Origin: Ixodes scapularis | Lineage: Eukaryota; Arthropoda; Arachnida; Ixodida; Ixodidae | Length of the DNA: 64,000 nucleotides | Assembly: GCF_016920785.2 (NCBI RefSeq) | Contig: NW_024609958.1 | Coordinates: 372,001 to 436,000, forward strand | Direction of reading: 5' to 3' | In this document: positions 1 through 11,600 of the stretch, one piece after another | Position numbering within the stretch: position 1 is the stretch's first letter | Layout: each line of letters starts with the position of its first letter | The notes under the pieces: generated by a model | The model's database searches: none | What the model was told of the DNA's origin: nothing | Seen by the model: only the letters and a program-made list of their open reading frames with translations | Program-made: the position numbers and the translations under genes

Positions 1-284
1 CGGAGTTCTGGGTGTGGCGGGCAGGTATACGACGGCAGAAGCGGTCAGGGTTTGCGCCTGGTTTGCCATCGTCGTCTTCTTCGGCTCGGTCTTGGGTGGC
101 AAGGGTCCTAATTCCGGGGGTGGCCAAGGTCAACAACTTGATCGGATATCGGTCTGGTCTTCGTTGGGTCCTCGATGGCTTGGGTTCGGACTTGCCCTGC
201 GGGACCTCGTAGGGGAGCGCTGCACGGACATGCGGTACGCAGGACCTCCGCCAGAGCACTAAATTGCAGAAATAAACAAAAGAT
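1..284. other. Unassigned flank, no gene seen
   Basis: GC-rich sequence with two short overlapping open frames but no recognisable domain or splice signals. It may be part of an interspersed repeat that continues outside the window. Nothing further can be supported. Confidence 0.3.
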
Positions 285-357
285 GCGTCGCTCCCAGGAA
301 TCGAACCCTGGCTTTTCGCGTGGGAGGCAGGCACAATAACCGCTAGGCCAAGCGCGC
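285..357 (-). tRNA. tRNA-Gly(CCC)-like sequence, probably a pseudo-tRNA or SINE head
   Basis: On the minus strand the sequence folds as a 73-nt cloverleaf. The acceptor strand GCGCGCT pairs with AGCGACGC if one A is bulged. The D arm holds GGCCTAGCGGTTA, the anticodon loop CTCCCAC places CCC at the anticodon, and the T arm holds GGTTCGATTCC, a good B box. The A-box region also fits a pol III internal promoter. The bulged acceptor stem and mismatches in the anticodon and T stems argue against a functional tRNA. No oligo-T terminator follows closely. A tRNA-derived SINE head is equally possible. Confidence 0.5.
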
Positions 358-360
358 GTC

Positions 361-734
361 GCCTACTTGGCCAGCTGCGCGTACGGCAATATTTAGCAGA
401 TGACGCATAAAGGTCAGTTAAATCATTACCTAAATTATCTGAATGGCCTTCAACAAAATTAAATCGAGTATTGCACTGAGTATCTAATACTCTGATTTGA
501 TTTTTAATTGACTTGTATAATTCATATAGATTGGCAGGGTTTTTTAATGTTTGCAGTACAGATAAACTATCCGTAAAAATATTAGTCGTGTTGGTTGCAG
601 ATTTATTAAATATTTTATTGCTTTCAGGATTTCTATTGCTTCTGGCTCGAAAATTGTGTTATGCTTATTTAGGCTATATTTTCTCATCTTTATTCTACAT
701 CCATTAGATTTTATTATAACAAATGACGCCCCAA
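361..734. other. AT-rich gap, no gene seen
   Basis: AT-rich DNA between the tRNA-like sequence and the LINE ORF1 fragment. It may be 3' sequence of the same truncated LINE, since it lies just downstream of that fragment on the minus strand, but no reverse-transcriptase motif is visible. Confidence 0.3.
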
Positions 735-1113
735 CTGTATTTAGGCAGACTGAACCATCTCGATGTCGCTCCGCCTGCTGTACTGTTTTAGCTTTATCAG
801 TTCTTTCTTCGTTTCTGAAAGCTGATTGTGTAGGTCAGTACAGTCTTTGCGGGTCCGCAGTTGTTCACGCTTTAGCGTGGCTATATCAGTTTGCATTTCT
901 TTGACCACAGTTTTAAATCCATCAAAGTTAATTGGCATTTATAAAAGACATCAAAGTTTGCACGCCTGCAATTTCATGCTGTATAGCTGCATTGGACGAA
1001 TTTACGCTAGGCAGTTCGCTTTTAATTTCTGAATTGTTGGCGTCTACTTTGGTACAGAGGTCAGCGAGAAGTTTAGCAACTTGTTTAAGAGTGACTGATT
1101 GTTTGTCTCCCAT
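735..1113 (-). pseudogene. Non-LTR retrotransposon ORF1 fragment, frameshifted
   Basis: Two minus-strand frames join at about 930-938 by one frameshift. The first starts MGDKQSVTLKQ and reads a helix-rich, heptad-like stretch. The second continues with TLKREQLRTRKDCTDL and ends with KQYSRRSDIEM. The pattern of a coiled coil followed by QYSRRS-(N/D)-IE is typical of the ORF1 protein of CR1/L2/RTE-like LINEs, an RNA-binding chaperone needed for retrotransposition. The frame stops immediately after this motif, so the RNA-recognition part and all of ORF2 are absent. It reads as a dead 5'-type fragment of a LINE. The family assignment rests on the ORF1 motif only. Confidence 0.55.
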
Positions 1114-1222
1114 TTGAACTCAAAATAGCGCTTGCACACACAGAAAAGCATGGCAGAACTCTCACTTGAGCGATCCAGGTGCGGCTTACAAAAGATGGTA
1201 CCGTGTGTAAATGCAACGTACC

Positions 1223-1565
1223 TGTAACGTTATAAGGTAACAGAAGATAGTCGACCTGTGGCTGCCTGGACCGCTCAAGAAGTGGGCTACAGCTGGCAGC
1301 ACGGTTATTTGGAGGTGCTAGCAGGAAGTCAGTGTAGGGTCAGTCCAAGTGTCCGGAAATGGTGTAACCAAAATGGGAGGCGTCCGTGCCCGATAACGGT
1401 CAGGCGTCAGCAGCTATCTCGCTTATATGAAATCGCACAGCTGAGCTTGACGTGAAATGTGCGGACCCAATCTTGTACTTGATGCGCCGACTCACGTTAT
1501 GCATGTAACGTTATAAGGTATCGGAAGAAAGTCGACCTGTGGCTGCCCGGACCGCCCAAAAAGTG
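1223..1565 (+). repeat. Pair of 62-bp direct repeats, 281 bp apart
   Basis: Copy 1 is 1223-1284 and copy 2 is 1504-1565. Both start TGTAACGTTATAAGGTA and contain AGTCGACCTGTGGCTGCC, with about seven differences over 62 bp. The spacer has no recognised coding sequence. They could be the remains of short terminal direct repeats or a local tandem duplication with a degraded unit. Confidence 0.6.
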
Positions 1566-1775
1566 TTTACGCCTCCCATTTGTAAGGGGTGGCACCTCCT
1601 TCCGCGGGGGTTCCATACCTGGGGTAATCTAGTAACGTTGCCACAGACTGGTGAACTATATTTTTCAACATGGCGCGCGCTCTTTTCAACGTCATATTCG
1701 CTGAAGTCATACCCGACGTCTTGAAGTGACTCGGGTTTACGTCGGAGAGCTGTGCTGGTCTCCGATTTTGTGCGC

Positions 1776-2130
1776 GGTAGTCTTTGTGCGGCGATGTGAT
1801 AATTCGGCGATCGTAGGCTGTCGAACTTAGTCGTCGTGGACTTGCTAACAGACCCCGCCTGGACGATCTCGTAAGCCTCGTTGGACGAGACCGACGAATG
1901 CGGTGCCGGACGCTCCTCTTTATTCGTTTAGCGTTCGTCATTGAGACAAGTCGCCTTGAAAAATCGTGGCGATGCGAGCGTTTTTTCTTGATAGTTTTTG
2001 TGTGACGATGTGAGAATTGTGCAGTCGTGTCGTCTGTACTCTGTACATTCGCTGGAAAAATCGCGTGCCGTCAAGAACAACGCATGCTTCCTCGACCCCT
2101 TCGTTTGTTTAGTGTTCGCCCTTGTGACAA
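1776..2130. repeat. Diverged tandem duplication of ~150-170 bp
   Basis: 1776-1948 and 1986-2130 align end to end. Shared blocks are TTTGTG(C/T)G(G/A)CGATGTGA near the start and TCGTTT(A/G)(T)TTAG(C/T)GTTCG near the end. A minus-strand frame is open in each copy (about 124 and 75 codons) but the two frames are not conserved relative to each other, so coding is unlikely. Confidence 0.45.
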
Positions 2131-2155
2131 AGAATGTCCCAAAAGCGTCGTGCAA

Positions 2156-2844
2156 TAAAAATATTAGTTTACTACAAGGTTACATACCACCAGTTGACAA
2201 TATCTCTCTGTGTTCTTTTTTGTTAACACACACAAACTGTGTAACAATAAAAAAATTGCAGTAGCTTCTGAATCGAATTTTCTTTTATTTTATATAAACA
2301 TGGTCAAGTCGAATATTGATATATCCAACAGACATAAGCAGATTTATAGAGTAAACGTGGAAAAAGCAAAACATGGGGCATAGTGCGACATTTTTAGTTC
2401 TAGCGCCATCTCTGTTCGAATTTGGCAATGCAATTTACTTGATAGTTTACAGAAAGGTGGTGCCACTTGTCAGCTTAACTTCATCAAGATTCTACTACAA
2501 AGAATGGAAGAAAGTTGTTGAAAAACAAATGTGCGGTTATTGTTCGTGGGTCGACCAGCCTCCCAAATGTGAAGAAATTCTGCAGTTGCGTCAGATGAAT
2601 GCAGCTGTAGCCTCCAAAGGGATACGACGAAGCCAGCGACATAAGGGCAGAGGCAACACGTGGAACTTGGTCTGGGTTTAAAGGGGGATGCTGTCCAGAG
2701 ATGGTAGTAGGTGGATGTTCTTGATGCACCAGAAAGCGACGATATTGCATCTTAAAGTAAAAGGCCTCGGACTGTATAGAACTCAATTACTTTCAAAACA
2801 TCGGGTGATAGGTTACCTGGGTGCTTTGGAAAACACTACTTGTG
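2156..2844. other. No clear gene; may include upstream transposase relic
   Basis: AT-rich to 2370, then mixed. The plus frame from 2688 runs directly into the pogo-like DDE relic, so 2500-2844 may hold unrecognisable upstream parts of that transposase. No motif supports this. Confidence 0.3.
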
Positions 2845-2990
2845 AAGAACAGCTTACACCGCCTCACACTTTCAACATAGATGAGACTCGTCAAAATGCT
2901 CGCAAACCTTCGAAGATTTTTGAATCCAGTAAGAAAAGCGCAACGTCTGCCATCACAAATGAGGAGAGAGAAAGAAGAGTCCCAGGCAGC
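2845..2990 (+). pseudogene. pogo/Tigger-type (DDE_1) transposase relic
   Basis: The plus frame contains FNIDETRQNARKPSKIFE followed by SAITNEERERR. This resembles the second-aspartate block of pogo/Tigger/jerky transposases, where a (V/I)DET motif is followed by QKPSK, a lysine-rich stretch and S-A-E-R. The aspartate of IDET would be a catalytic residue of the DDE triad. Only about 48 codons are recognisable; the N-terminal CENP-B-like DNA-binding domain and the third acidic residue are absent. The relic ends where the ~121-bp satellite starts. Confidence 0.5.
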
Positions 2991-3009
2991 ACAAAATTTT
3001 GGCCCGACA

Positions 3010-3887
3010 CTGGCAATGCCTGATTTTTGCTCGGCACCTGCCTGGCCAGCCCGGCCACTGGAAAGCAGCTGGCCAAAGGTCCCCAAAAGATCACTATTAA
3101 GTCCCCGGCCACAGAGTCTTAGTTTTTCCATTGGCAACCAATCACCAAATTATGTTCGGGAAGGGCTTGGCCACCAAGTCTTTGTTTCCTCCCTGGTCAC
3201 CCGCCTCAAAAAGGTGACCAGCACTCATCCGGCCAATGTTCACCGGCATGAACTTGGTCAATGAAGACAAAAAAGTGCCCGGTAGAAGGCAGAGTACTGA
3301 TCACTCTTTTCATCCCCGGCCACCAGTCCTAAAAATATCCCCAGCACCTGTCCGGTCAATGTTGACTGGCAGCAACCTGGTCAACGAAGACAAAAAAGTG
3401 TCCGGTAGAAGCCTGGGACTCACTACTCTTTTCATCCCCGGCCACCAGTCCTAAAAATATCCTCAGCACCTGTCCGGTCAATGTTGACTGGCAGCAACCT
3501 GGTCAACGAAGACAAAAAAGTGTCCGGTAGAAGCCTGGGACTCACTACTCTTTTCATCCCCGGCCACCAGTCCTAAAAACATCCTCAGCACCTGTTCGGT
3601 CAATGTTGACTGGCAGCAACCTGGTCAACGAAGACAAAAAAGTGTCCGGTAGAAGCCTGGGACTCACTACTCTTTTCATCCCCGGCCACCAGTCCTAAAA
3701 ACATCCTCAGCATCTGTCTGGTCAATGTTGACTGGCAGCAACCTGGTCAACGAAGACAAAAAAGTGTCCGGTAGAGGCCTGGGACTCACTACTCTTTTCA
3801 TCCCCGGCCACCAGTCCTAAAAATGTCCTCAGCACCTTTCCGGCCAATGTTGACCGGCAGCAACTTGGTCAACGTAGACAAAAAGTG
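3010..3887 (+). repeat. ~121-bp satellite, left part
   Basis: From about 3233 the unit recurs every 121-122 bp, for example at the conserved CAATGTTGACTGGCAGCAAC (about 3357, 3479, 3601, 3722 and, diverged, 3846). Other landmarks are GACAAAAAAGTGTCCGGTAG and CATCCCCGGCCACCAGTCC. Units between about 3356 and 3830 are nearly identical; those at the edges are more diverged, the usual decay pattern of an array. The array breaks at 3887 inside the AAAAAGTG landmark and resumes at 13561, so the intervening DNA is an insertion. Confidence 0.9.
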
Positions 3888-3892
3888 AAAGC

Positions 3893-3913
3893 CGTTTACA
3901 ACTTCCTGTAACG
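3893..3913. other. Hairpin near the Helentron 3' end
   Basis: CGTTTACA (3893-3900) and TGTAACG (3907-3913) pair over seven bases with one bulged T, around the loop ACTTCC. Helitron-class elements carry a short hairpin just inside the 3' terminus, thought to act as a termination signal. Its position 5-26 nt inside the inferred end matches. Confidence 0.55.
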
Positions 3914-3921
3914 CCGAATTG

Positions 3922-3934
3922 GAGCGCAGCTCTT
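3922..3934 (+). repeat. 3' asymmetric terminal inverted repeat
   Basis: GAGCGCAGCTCTT is the exact reverse complement of 13547-13559. It lies 34 nt inside the element's 3' end. Confidence 0.75.
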
Positions 3935-4120
3935 GAGGAGGAGGAGTGGAGGGTATATTCCTCCTCCTCCCTCGTGATCATGCCTGCTAGTCCTCCTCCC
4001 CTCCTGCTCCCCCTCCCTCTCCTTTACCAGCTCCTCGTCCTTCAAGCTCCTCCCCTCCCCTCGCCTCCGCCTCCTCGTCTCTCCTCCCCTTCCTCCTCCA
4101 CCTTCGTACTGCTTTCCTCC
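3935..4120. repeat. CT/GA-rich low-complexity tract
   Basis: Runs of (CCT)n and CTCC on the plus strand, within the 3' part of the Helentron. Similar GA-rich tracts occur at 5090-5215, 5375-5425 and 13080-13425. Any open frame across them is compositional. Confidence 0.75.
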
Positions 4121-5342
4121 TTGCCGCCGAAGCCGGAAAGGGTCGCGTAAGAGCTGTGCTTTGAAATATAGAGTCAGGACAAATATTTTGGAGGTTTGAA
4201 ATTTTATTGATTGGGGAAAAACCGTGGTGTATATTGGAAACTGCGTTGCATATCTAGCCAAGGTTTACGCTAATAACGTACAAAGCCAACGTACGCAATT
4301 GTTATACCAATGTGCCTTAAAGTTTGCTCCGCGAGTTTCCAATTTACGTCCTGGATGAAAACCCCATTATTAATTTAACTAGAACGCCATGATCAGCCGC
4401 CGTGGTACGATGTTCAGCAGCCTCTCCAGTGTAGCAGCCAACCAGGACATGAAAAAAAAAGCATGTAGTTAAGCAGTGGGCAAATCTTCCCAGGGTTTAT
4501 GCTTGACATCCCTGCTTAGACAGTTAGAAGTTAAAATGGTGCCTACCTTTTTTTTGTCTGCTGTGCGTGAGCAGCAAAACGTTTTCACTTCTAAGCTTAC
4601 AAGGGTTTCAAGGTGACGTGATCACCAGACAAAAACTGGGATGGTTTTCGTCGTCCTAGTAGATGGGCACTCGGCGGAGTATAATATAAAAAAAACACTT
4701 ATAATAAGTGAAACAAGCGTAAAAAAAGACACTTTAGAGAAGCTACAGGCAGGCACACCATCTTAAACTTGATAAGGGACTTACCCCAAACATGGTGTTG
4801 TGATTTGTTTAGATCTGGCACAAGATGAACTTCAGTACTTGATGATGAAACAGGGTCATGAAAGTCGTCACATGCTTGGAACACACCTACAATAAATGTA
4901 GCGAAGCCGGTCTGAACTGTGTTAATGACGTTTACAATGTTTTCGTCGAACGTCTTAACAATGCTGTCGGCCATGTTAAATTCGAATGAAAAATATTCAA
5001 GCTCTAGATACTTAGAGTGTGTAGTTCCAGTAGCAAAGGAAGGAAGAGGCCCCGAGCTATGACATTCCCTAAGTTCCAAATGTGCTTCAAGCAAGAGGGG
5101 GAGGGGGGGGGGGGCGGGAGGGAACGGAGGGGAGGGTATGCCTCTCCTCCTCATCCGTACTCTCTCGTCGTCCCCTTCTCCTCCTCTCGTGCTCCTCCTC
5201 CTCTCTTGAGGTATTTGAATTTTGCGATATACCGTACTGAACTATGTAATATAATGTGGTATTTTTGCTCACCGCTTGTACGGAGAAAGGGAATATATTT
5301 GTCAGATCTGGAAGCTCCAATGTGATTTACGATTGATGAGAC
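4121..5342 (-). other. Helentron 3' non-coding region, with one exon-like segment
   Basis: Downstream of the endonuclease stop on the element's strand. It holds GA-rich tracts, a degenerate third copy of the terminal repeat near 4148-4162, and the exon-like segment at 4785-4974. No other gene is seen. Confidence 0.5.
4785..4974 (-). CDS. Exon-like segment, possibly captured; unknown protein
   Basis: The minus strand reads ATGGCC at 4974-4969 and stays open for 63 codons (MADSIVKTFDENIVNV...) to a consensus donor GTAAGT at 4784-4779. The peptide has no low-complexity bias, unlike the neighbouring GA-rich frames. I do not recognise it. Its place in the 3' region of a rolling-circle element, on the same strand, would fit a captured host exon, which Helitrons are known to carry. 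No acceptor-bounded second exon was identified downstream, so it may be chance. Confidence 0.3.
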
Positions 5343-5376
5343 CGCTTGCTTGCACAACAGGTATCTGGCATCTCCT
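5343..5376 (-). repeat. 34-bp fragment of the helicase gene
   Basis: The sequence is almost identical to 6565-6598 inside the helicase coding region (three differences). Both encode RRCQ(L/I)PVVQAS on the minus strand, just before the helicase motif that reads ITIHKSQG. Similarity stops sharply on both sides, next to a CT-rich tract. It looks like a filler insertion or the last trace of another Helentron copy. Confidence 0.7.
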
Positions 5377-5652
5377 CTCCTCCTCCTCCTCAACCTCACC
5401 GTCCTCCTCCTCCTCTTCGTCTTGTACGACTTGCACGCTCCAACTGATAACGAAGCTGGTAGATGCCCCTCCGAGTGGCCCGCCTAACACCTCTCAAGGT
5501 ACGCAAGACCGTCGGAGGGAACAATTTCCCAGGTTTCGTTCTTCTCCTCCTCCTTTCTTCCTAGCGTGCAGTCCATATCGTCGCCAAAGTTCGGCGTCCA
5601 AAATCCCCACAATATATACAAATATAGAGCAAGCTCCTCCTATACTGGTGCT

Positions 5653-8600
5653 TTAAATAGCACTCTTATCCCAGTCCTTGATTGTTATGAAGGAAGCCTT
5701 GTGATCTGAGAAGTGACAGGATATGTGTTCCAGGTGATGGACCAAAGGCTGATTTTGAAAGACGAGGTCTATGCACGTGTTTCGAGAGGTCGTCACAGCG
5801 GTGTGAGCTGTTACGAGGGAGAGAAATGGGAGGTTTTCCTGCATAAGTGGTATGAAGTTCTTATTCTTTTTTAAGTCTGCATTAAAGTCCCCCACTACTA
5901 ACATGGGTGTGGACCCACGTGTGCTTAACGCAAGTCGCAGAAAATGCACGATATCTTTGGTGACTGCTGTAGGCGAGATATACAGAGCCACCACTACCAA
6001 GCCGTTGTCGAACTTGGCGCCACAAAGTTCTCCAACTTCGTCTGACGTTCCAAATATCTCGATGGGTACCACAGACAGACCCTTACACACGTAGATGGCC
6101 ACCCCTGCCGCTCTGTTGTGCTCTCTACTGACGCCGCAGCAGTACTGGTAGTCCATGATTTCTACCGCCTGTTTTGGATCCATCCACGTTTCCGAGAGGC
6201 AAAGTACAGATGCATGGCGTAGGATGGGGTCGTGGTGCACGTCCTTGGAATGCGCCGGCAGAGAGCGAACATTAAGTGCGGCGACCGAGAACAAGTGCGG
6301 TTGCTTAATCATTGCGTAGCACTTAGCAGTGACAGTTTGGAGTTTGTGTGACTGCAGCCGACGAAACTCATCAAGTAGTACCCTGTCAGGATTGGGCTTG
6401 CCGTGGTAGAACGTAAAGTCATTGTCCACATTGGTGAGGTAGAGCCCGTTGATGTCTGTAGCACGACTCAGTGCCACGTATACCAATTTCTGTGGATGAC
6501 TCTTGGCATACGAGTACACCACGTTTTCATACGTGCCTCCCTGTGATTTGTGAATGGTGATAGCACTTGCTTGCACAACGGGTAGCTGGCATCTCCTCAG
6601 GGATATCCTTGACTTCTTATCAATGACGCAAGTGACTGTGCGTCTTTCGATAGGTGTCCAATTTTGCTGAATATTTCTGTCGAGTGCCCGTAACTGCCGG
6701 GATTTTGCGGCCGCCACGGTTCCAATCGCAATTTTGGAACCAAGCTCACCGAAATGCAGCCAGATGCGTTCCGGCTCTCGGAGCGTGTCGTATTGTATGT
6801 ACTGCAGTATTCCAACAGAGCCATTGACCAGACCATCGGAAACATCGACATTGAGTGTGAGCATATATGGTTTTCCAATGCATAGCATTATATTAGCTGG
6901 CAGGTTTCCGAGTTCGGCCTTGGGCAGCGTTTCGGCCTTGCGCATTGCCTCTGTCTTCTCCTGCATAGACCTGAATCCAACGATTGTGTCCCGTGCCGGA
7001 CATGCCACACGATTATCTTCGGTTGCAATGGCCGTGTTCGTATTGTAGTAGTCCGATTCCTTGTTGGAGTAGTACAAGCGGATGCCACCGGGACAACACG
7101 TTTCTGCTTGTTGTTGCGTGACGAAGCGACTCTGGATCAATGCGATTTCTTCGGAATCCAATTCTGCACCGTCTCCAATTTTGGTAAGTATGGTGGAAAA
7201 CCTGAGATCGCTTTGCCTTACGACCTTCGTGAGGACAAAGTATGACAAATGGTGCCATGCGATTTCGGTGTTAAACACACTGTTCGTCTTGACGCGCTTG
7301 AAAACCTCGGCGGCACGAACGGGGGGAAGCTGGCGCAGGTCTCCGCAGAGGATGATGTCTAACCCACCGAAAGGCTCTAGGTATTTGCAAGTGATGATGC
7401 GGAGTCGCGAGTCCACTTTCTGAAGGATGTCGGCGGACATCATGCTAACCTCATCGATAATCACGCACCTGACGTTCCTGAACGCATAGCGGAACGTGTT
7501 CAACTCGTTGTCCCGCAGTCCGCCATCCCTATTGATGGTAAGTCTGAACGCTGCATGTACAGTTATTCCACCAAGCGCGACCGCCGCTTTTCCAGTTGTA
7601 GCACAGGCAACATAGGCGTTTACATTATCTGAACCAGCAGGGTTGCAATATCTGTTGTAGACGTCCATGATGAGACGCAGTACAAATGTCTTCCCACATC
7701 CAGCCACTCCCGTGAAGAAGATTTGTAGTGGCGGAGAGTCCGGTATAGTGAGTCTATGCACGACTTCTCGGACGATCTCGTACTGCTCCTCATTCGTCTT
7801 CCGCATTGTGTCCAGGTACTGATCTCTGCTCATGACGTCTTGGCGCGTGCAGACGGCGGGGCACTGCTTAAACGGGGCATTGGATTGGACCATACCGATG
7901 TCTAGGAGATCGGAGTCGTCGTTTTCCATGGCCATCGGGTGCAGTCTCACATCTGGGAGCTCAGAAGTGGCACAATGTTCCCCGTCATTTGACTGGAGCA
8001 TGGAATTACAAACGGCACGAATTTGCTCAATGTCTACGTCACTGTGGTACCGTGCCTTGTTCTGTAGAATGACGTCGATGTTTTGCTCATACAGACGCTC
8101 GAAACAGTTTTGGTCTAAGATGTCAACTTCTTTGCGGAATGGATAGAAAAGCAGGACATGTTCTCGCTTGAAGTTGACTGAATCGTCTACGGAGTAACCG
8201 CGGTAGCGAAGTATCCGTCGCTGATTCCTCTTTCTGTAGGTATATATGTTGTACTCGGTAGCGAACTCTGCTAGAGTAACAGGTTCCAATTCGGGAATGC
8301 GGTCTTCGTAGCGCTCGATCATCGTCCGTTTCCATACATCAGTGCTTGATTCTACTAAGCCTTCCTGCGCCATCTGAGCGTTAGACTTCCGAATGCGCGT
8401 CCTCTCCTCGGGCCATGCAGAGTTCACGAAGACAACTTTGCGACTCGCCTCCGACATATCCTGGTTGAGCAAACACCATGCGGCCTCCTGTGCGGACAGT
8501 TCAATGGCATTCAACATTTTCACACCTAGATGTCTCAGTGCCTGAGAATAGGCCATATCCCCCTTCTCCTTGACAATTTCTTGCACTGCTCGATTGAGGT

Positions 8601-11600
8601 TCGACATACCTCGGTTGGCCTTGTTTACATATTCCACCACGTAGGCAGCACACGCGTACGTGTCGAGGACGATCTGAAGATCCATGTTAGAATCGAGAAT
8701 TGATGCAACCCATGGGTTAAAGTAATTCACCCACTTTTGCTGCACAGTACGGGGTAGCATGATGGTGGCACGAGGAGTGCCTGCTCGGAGAACAGAAATG
8801 TACTCCGCCTTGTCCGCGACACCGTGATGTTCCCAAAACTGCTCCATGGAGTCATAATTTGTCGTTTCCAGGGCCTGATGCATGGCCTCGTACTTGTTTA
8901 GGAGGCTCTCGATTTTCTTCTTCTGCGCTTCATTGTCCATAGTGGGGAAAGGCACTACAACCATACATTCATCGATGGGCATAAAAGGCGCGTTAAAGCG
9001 GCATCTGGTGGTGTTGTGCTTGTAGCAGGTATGCGTGTGTTGGTGCACCTGAGTCCGCTCCCGCTTCAAGCATCCGTTGTCGATGGAAAGCAGAACGTTG
9101 GCTATTTCAAGAGTCTGGGGCATGAGCATCGAGAGCTCCTCGTTGGGCGCGTTATGAAGCCAAAGGAGAATGTGCGCGTGTGCCGACCCGCGGTGCTGAA
9201 ATTCGATCCGCTTAAAGTAGTCGACGACTGTGTACGGCCTAAAAGGCGATACACGGGTGTTGCGGAGAATGTTGAGAATGACACGTACCAATCGGTCGAA
9301 ATATATGGCACAGACCACGGGATCGTCATTTACTAGCTGAGCTCGATAAATGCTGTTCATTTGCTCCAGTGGTACTTCGATCTCGCCGGGCTTCAACCGA
9401 AGGCGTTGAAGCAACTGCAAAAGGTCGGGCCAGTGCATTTCCGAGGCAGAAAGAGTGAGGAACGCGGTCGGCTTACCCAACTGCCGTATCATAGCAAAGA
9501 GGTCTTTCTTGCGTTTTGTCCAGTACTGCACGGTGTTGGGTATACCATGCATGAAAGCCATGTCGTGCTCGACCGCTTGCTGCACAAAATCCTTGTCGAG
9601 CAACTGTTGCTTCGTTAGTGTTTCCAGTGCCTTTATGTTGCGGAAGGCCACACACATGTCACCGGCTACTCGGTGCCTAAACACTTTCATGGCCATGTAC
9701 AGTACGTGCTGCGGTGTGGCCCCTCGACGGTCTGATCTGCGGATCTCACTCATGGCGTGTGTGAAGACTGTCGGTTTTGCGCTGGCATCTACTCGGCGCG
9801 GCTCACCGAGATAGATCTGTGGGAACGAGAGCTCCTCTGCGTGTTCGTCGTAAAGGATGCTCACGGGCCTTTTTCCCTCACCTGGCGCAATCGCTAGAAA
9901 CTTGTCTTCGTCCCATACGAGAGTGTGCTGAGCCAGAGTCATGGCTGTAGCCACTTGGATCGGATCGTTGAGGTCTGAGCATTGCGGGAGCAACTCGATC
10001 TCGTCGTGTTCGTCCACTTCTACGATATCCCCCAAACGGGCAAAATCGCACTTTATATTATAATGCTTGTACAGCGTGCTATCACACAGCAGCTTAAGCC
10101 ACGGCAGCAGATCACATTTTTTTACTGCCCCTGCCAGGTACGTCGTCTTCGCAAGCATACGGCGCTTCAAATGTACATTGAGGGCTCGGTCTTGTTCGAT
10201 GGCACGAGGCAACATTGTCACCATGTCGTCCACATCAACACAGACGTTCACTACTGGTCCCTTAATGCCGTGTTGACCTCCACCGTGCATCAGCCGTCGC
10301 AGTTGCATGAAAGGAATTCGTGGAGATATGAGTCTCTCACTCACCGCGTTCAATTGTGGGAGGTGGGCTGGTTTCGGGGGATATACATAACCGTTACTTG
10401 AGGAAAGATGAGGAATATGACCCTTGTGCACTGATTGTATGCAGGTGGAGCACAGTTTGAATTGGGTTAGGTCCGAGTTTGGAAATGATTGCTCTAGGGT
10501 CTCGTGACATCTGTCCGGTAGCGGTTGCAAGTCGTTTTGGAACCAGAGCCGATCACAGACTGAACATACGCTCCCGAACGGGTTGTCTCTAAACAGCCGT
10601 TGGAAAATTTTTGTTGCACCGTCAGGCTTAGCGATCCTTGCCTTTTGCTTGGCTTCCGCTGTGGCGGCGCTCACTCCTGGCTGCTCTCGGCGGCGGCGAT
10701 GAGCGTCTGCCTCGGCGTCGCGCACTTCCGGGTCCTCTCGACGGCGGCGCTTAGATTCAGCTTCAGCAGCGCTCACTTCTGGCTGCTCTCGGCGGCGGCG
10801 ATGAGCCTCTGCCTCGGCGTCGCGCACTTCCGGGTCCTCTCGATAGCGGCTTCTGGCTTCCGCTTCGGCGGCGCTCACTCCTGGCTGCTCTCGGCGGCGG
10901 CGATGAGCCTCTGCCTCGGCTTCGCGCACTTCCGGGTCCTCTCGACGGCGGCGCTTAGATTCAGCTTCAGCAGCGCTTACTTCTGGGTGCTCTCGGCGAC
11001 GGCGATGAGCTTCTGCTTCGGCGTCGCGCACTTCCGGGTCCTCTCGATAGCGGCTTCTGGCTTCCGCTTCGGCGGCGCTCACTCCTGGCTGCTCTCGACG
11101 GCGGCGATGAGCTTCTGCTTCGGCGTCGCGCACTTCCGGGTCCTCTCGATAGCGGCTTCTGGCTTCCGCTTCGGCGGCGCTCACTCCTGGCTGCTCTCGA
11201 CGGCGGCGATGAGCTTCTGCCTCGGCGTCGCGCACTTCCGGGTCCTCTCGATAGCGGCTTCTGGCTTCCGCTTCGGCGGCGCTCACTCCTGGCTGCTCTC
11301 GGCGGCGGCGATGAGCCTCTGCCTCGGCTTCGCGCACTTCCGGGTCCTCTCGACGGCGGCGCTTAGATTCAGCTTCAGCAGCGCTTACTTCTGGGTGCTC
11401 TCGGCGACGGCGATGAGCTTCTGCTTCGGCGTCGCGCACTTCCGGGTCCTCTCGATAGCGGCTTCTGGCTTCCGCTTCGGCGGCGCTCACTCCTGGCTGC
11501 TCTCGGCGGCGGCGATGAGCCTCTGCCTCGGCTTCGCGCACTTCCGGGTCCTCTCGACGGCGGCGCTTAGATTCAGCTTCAGCAGCGCTTACTTCTGGGT

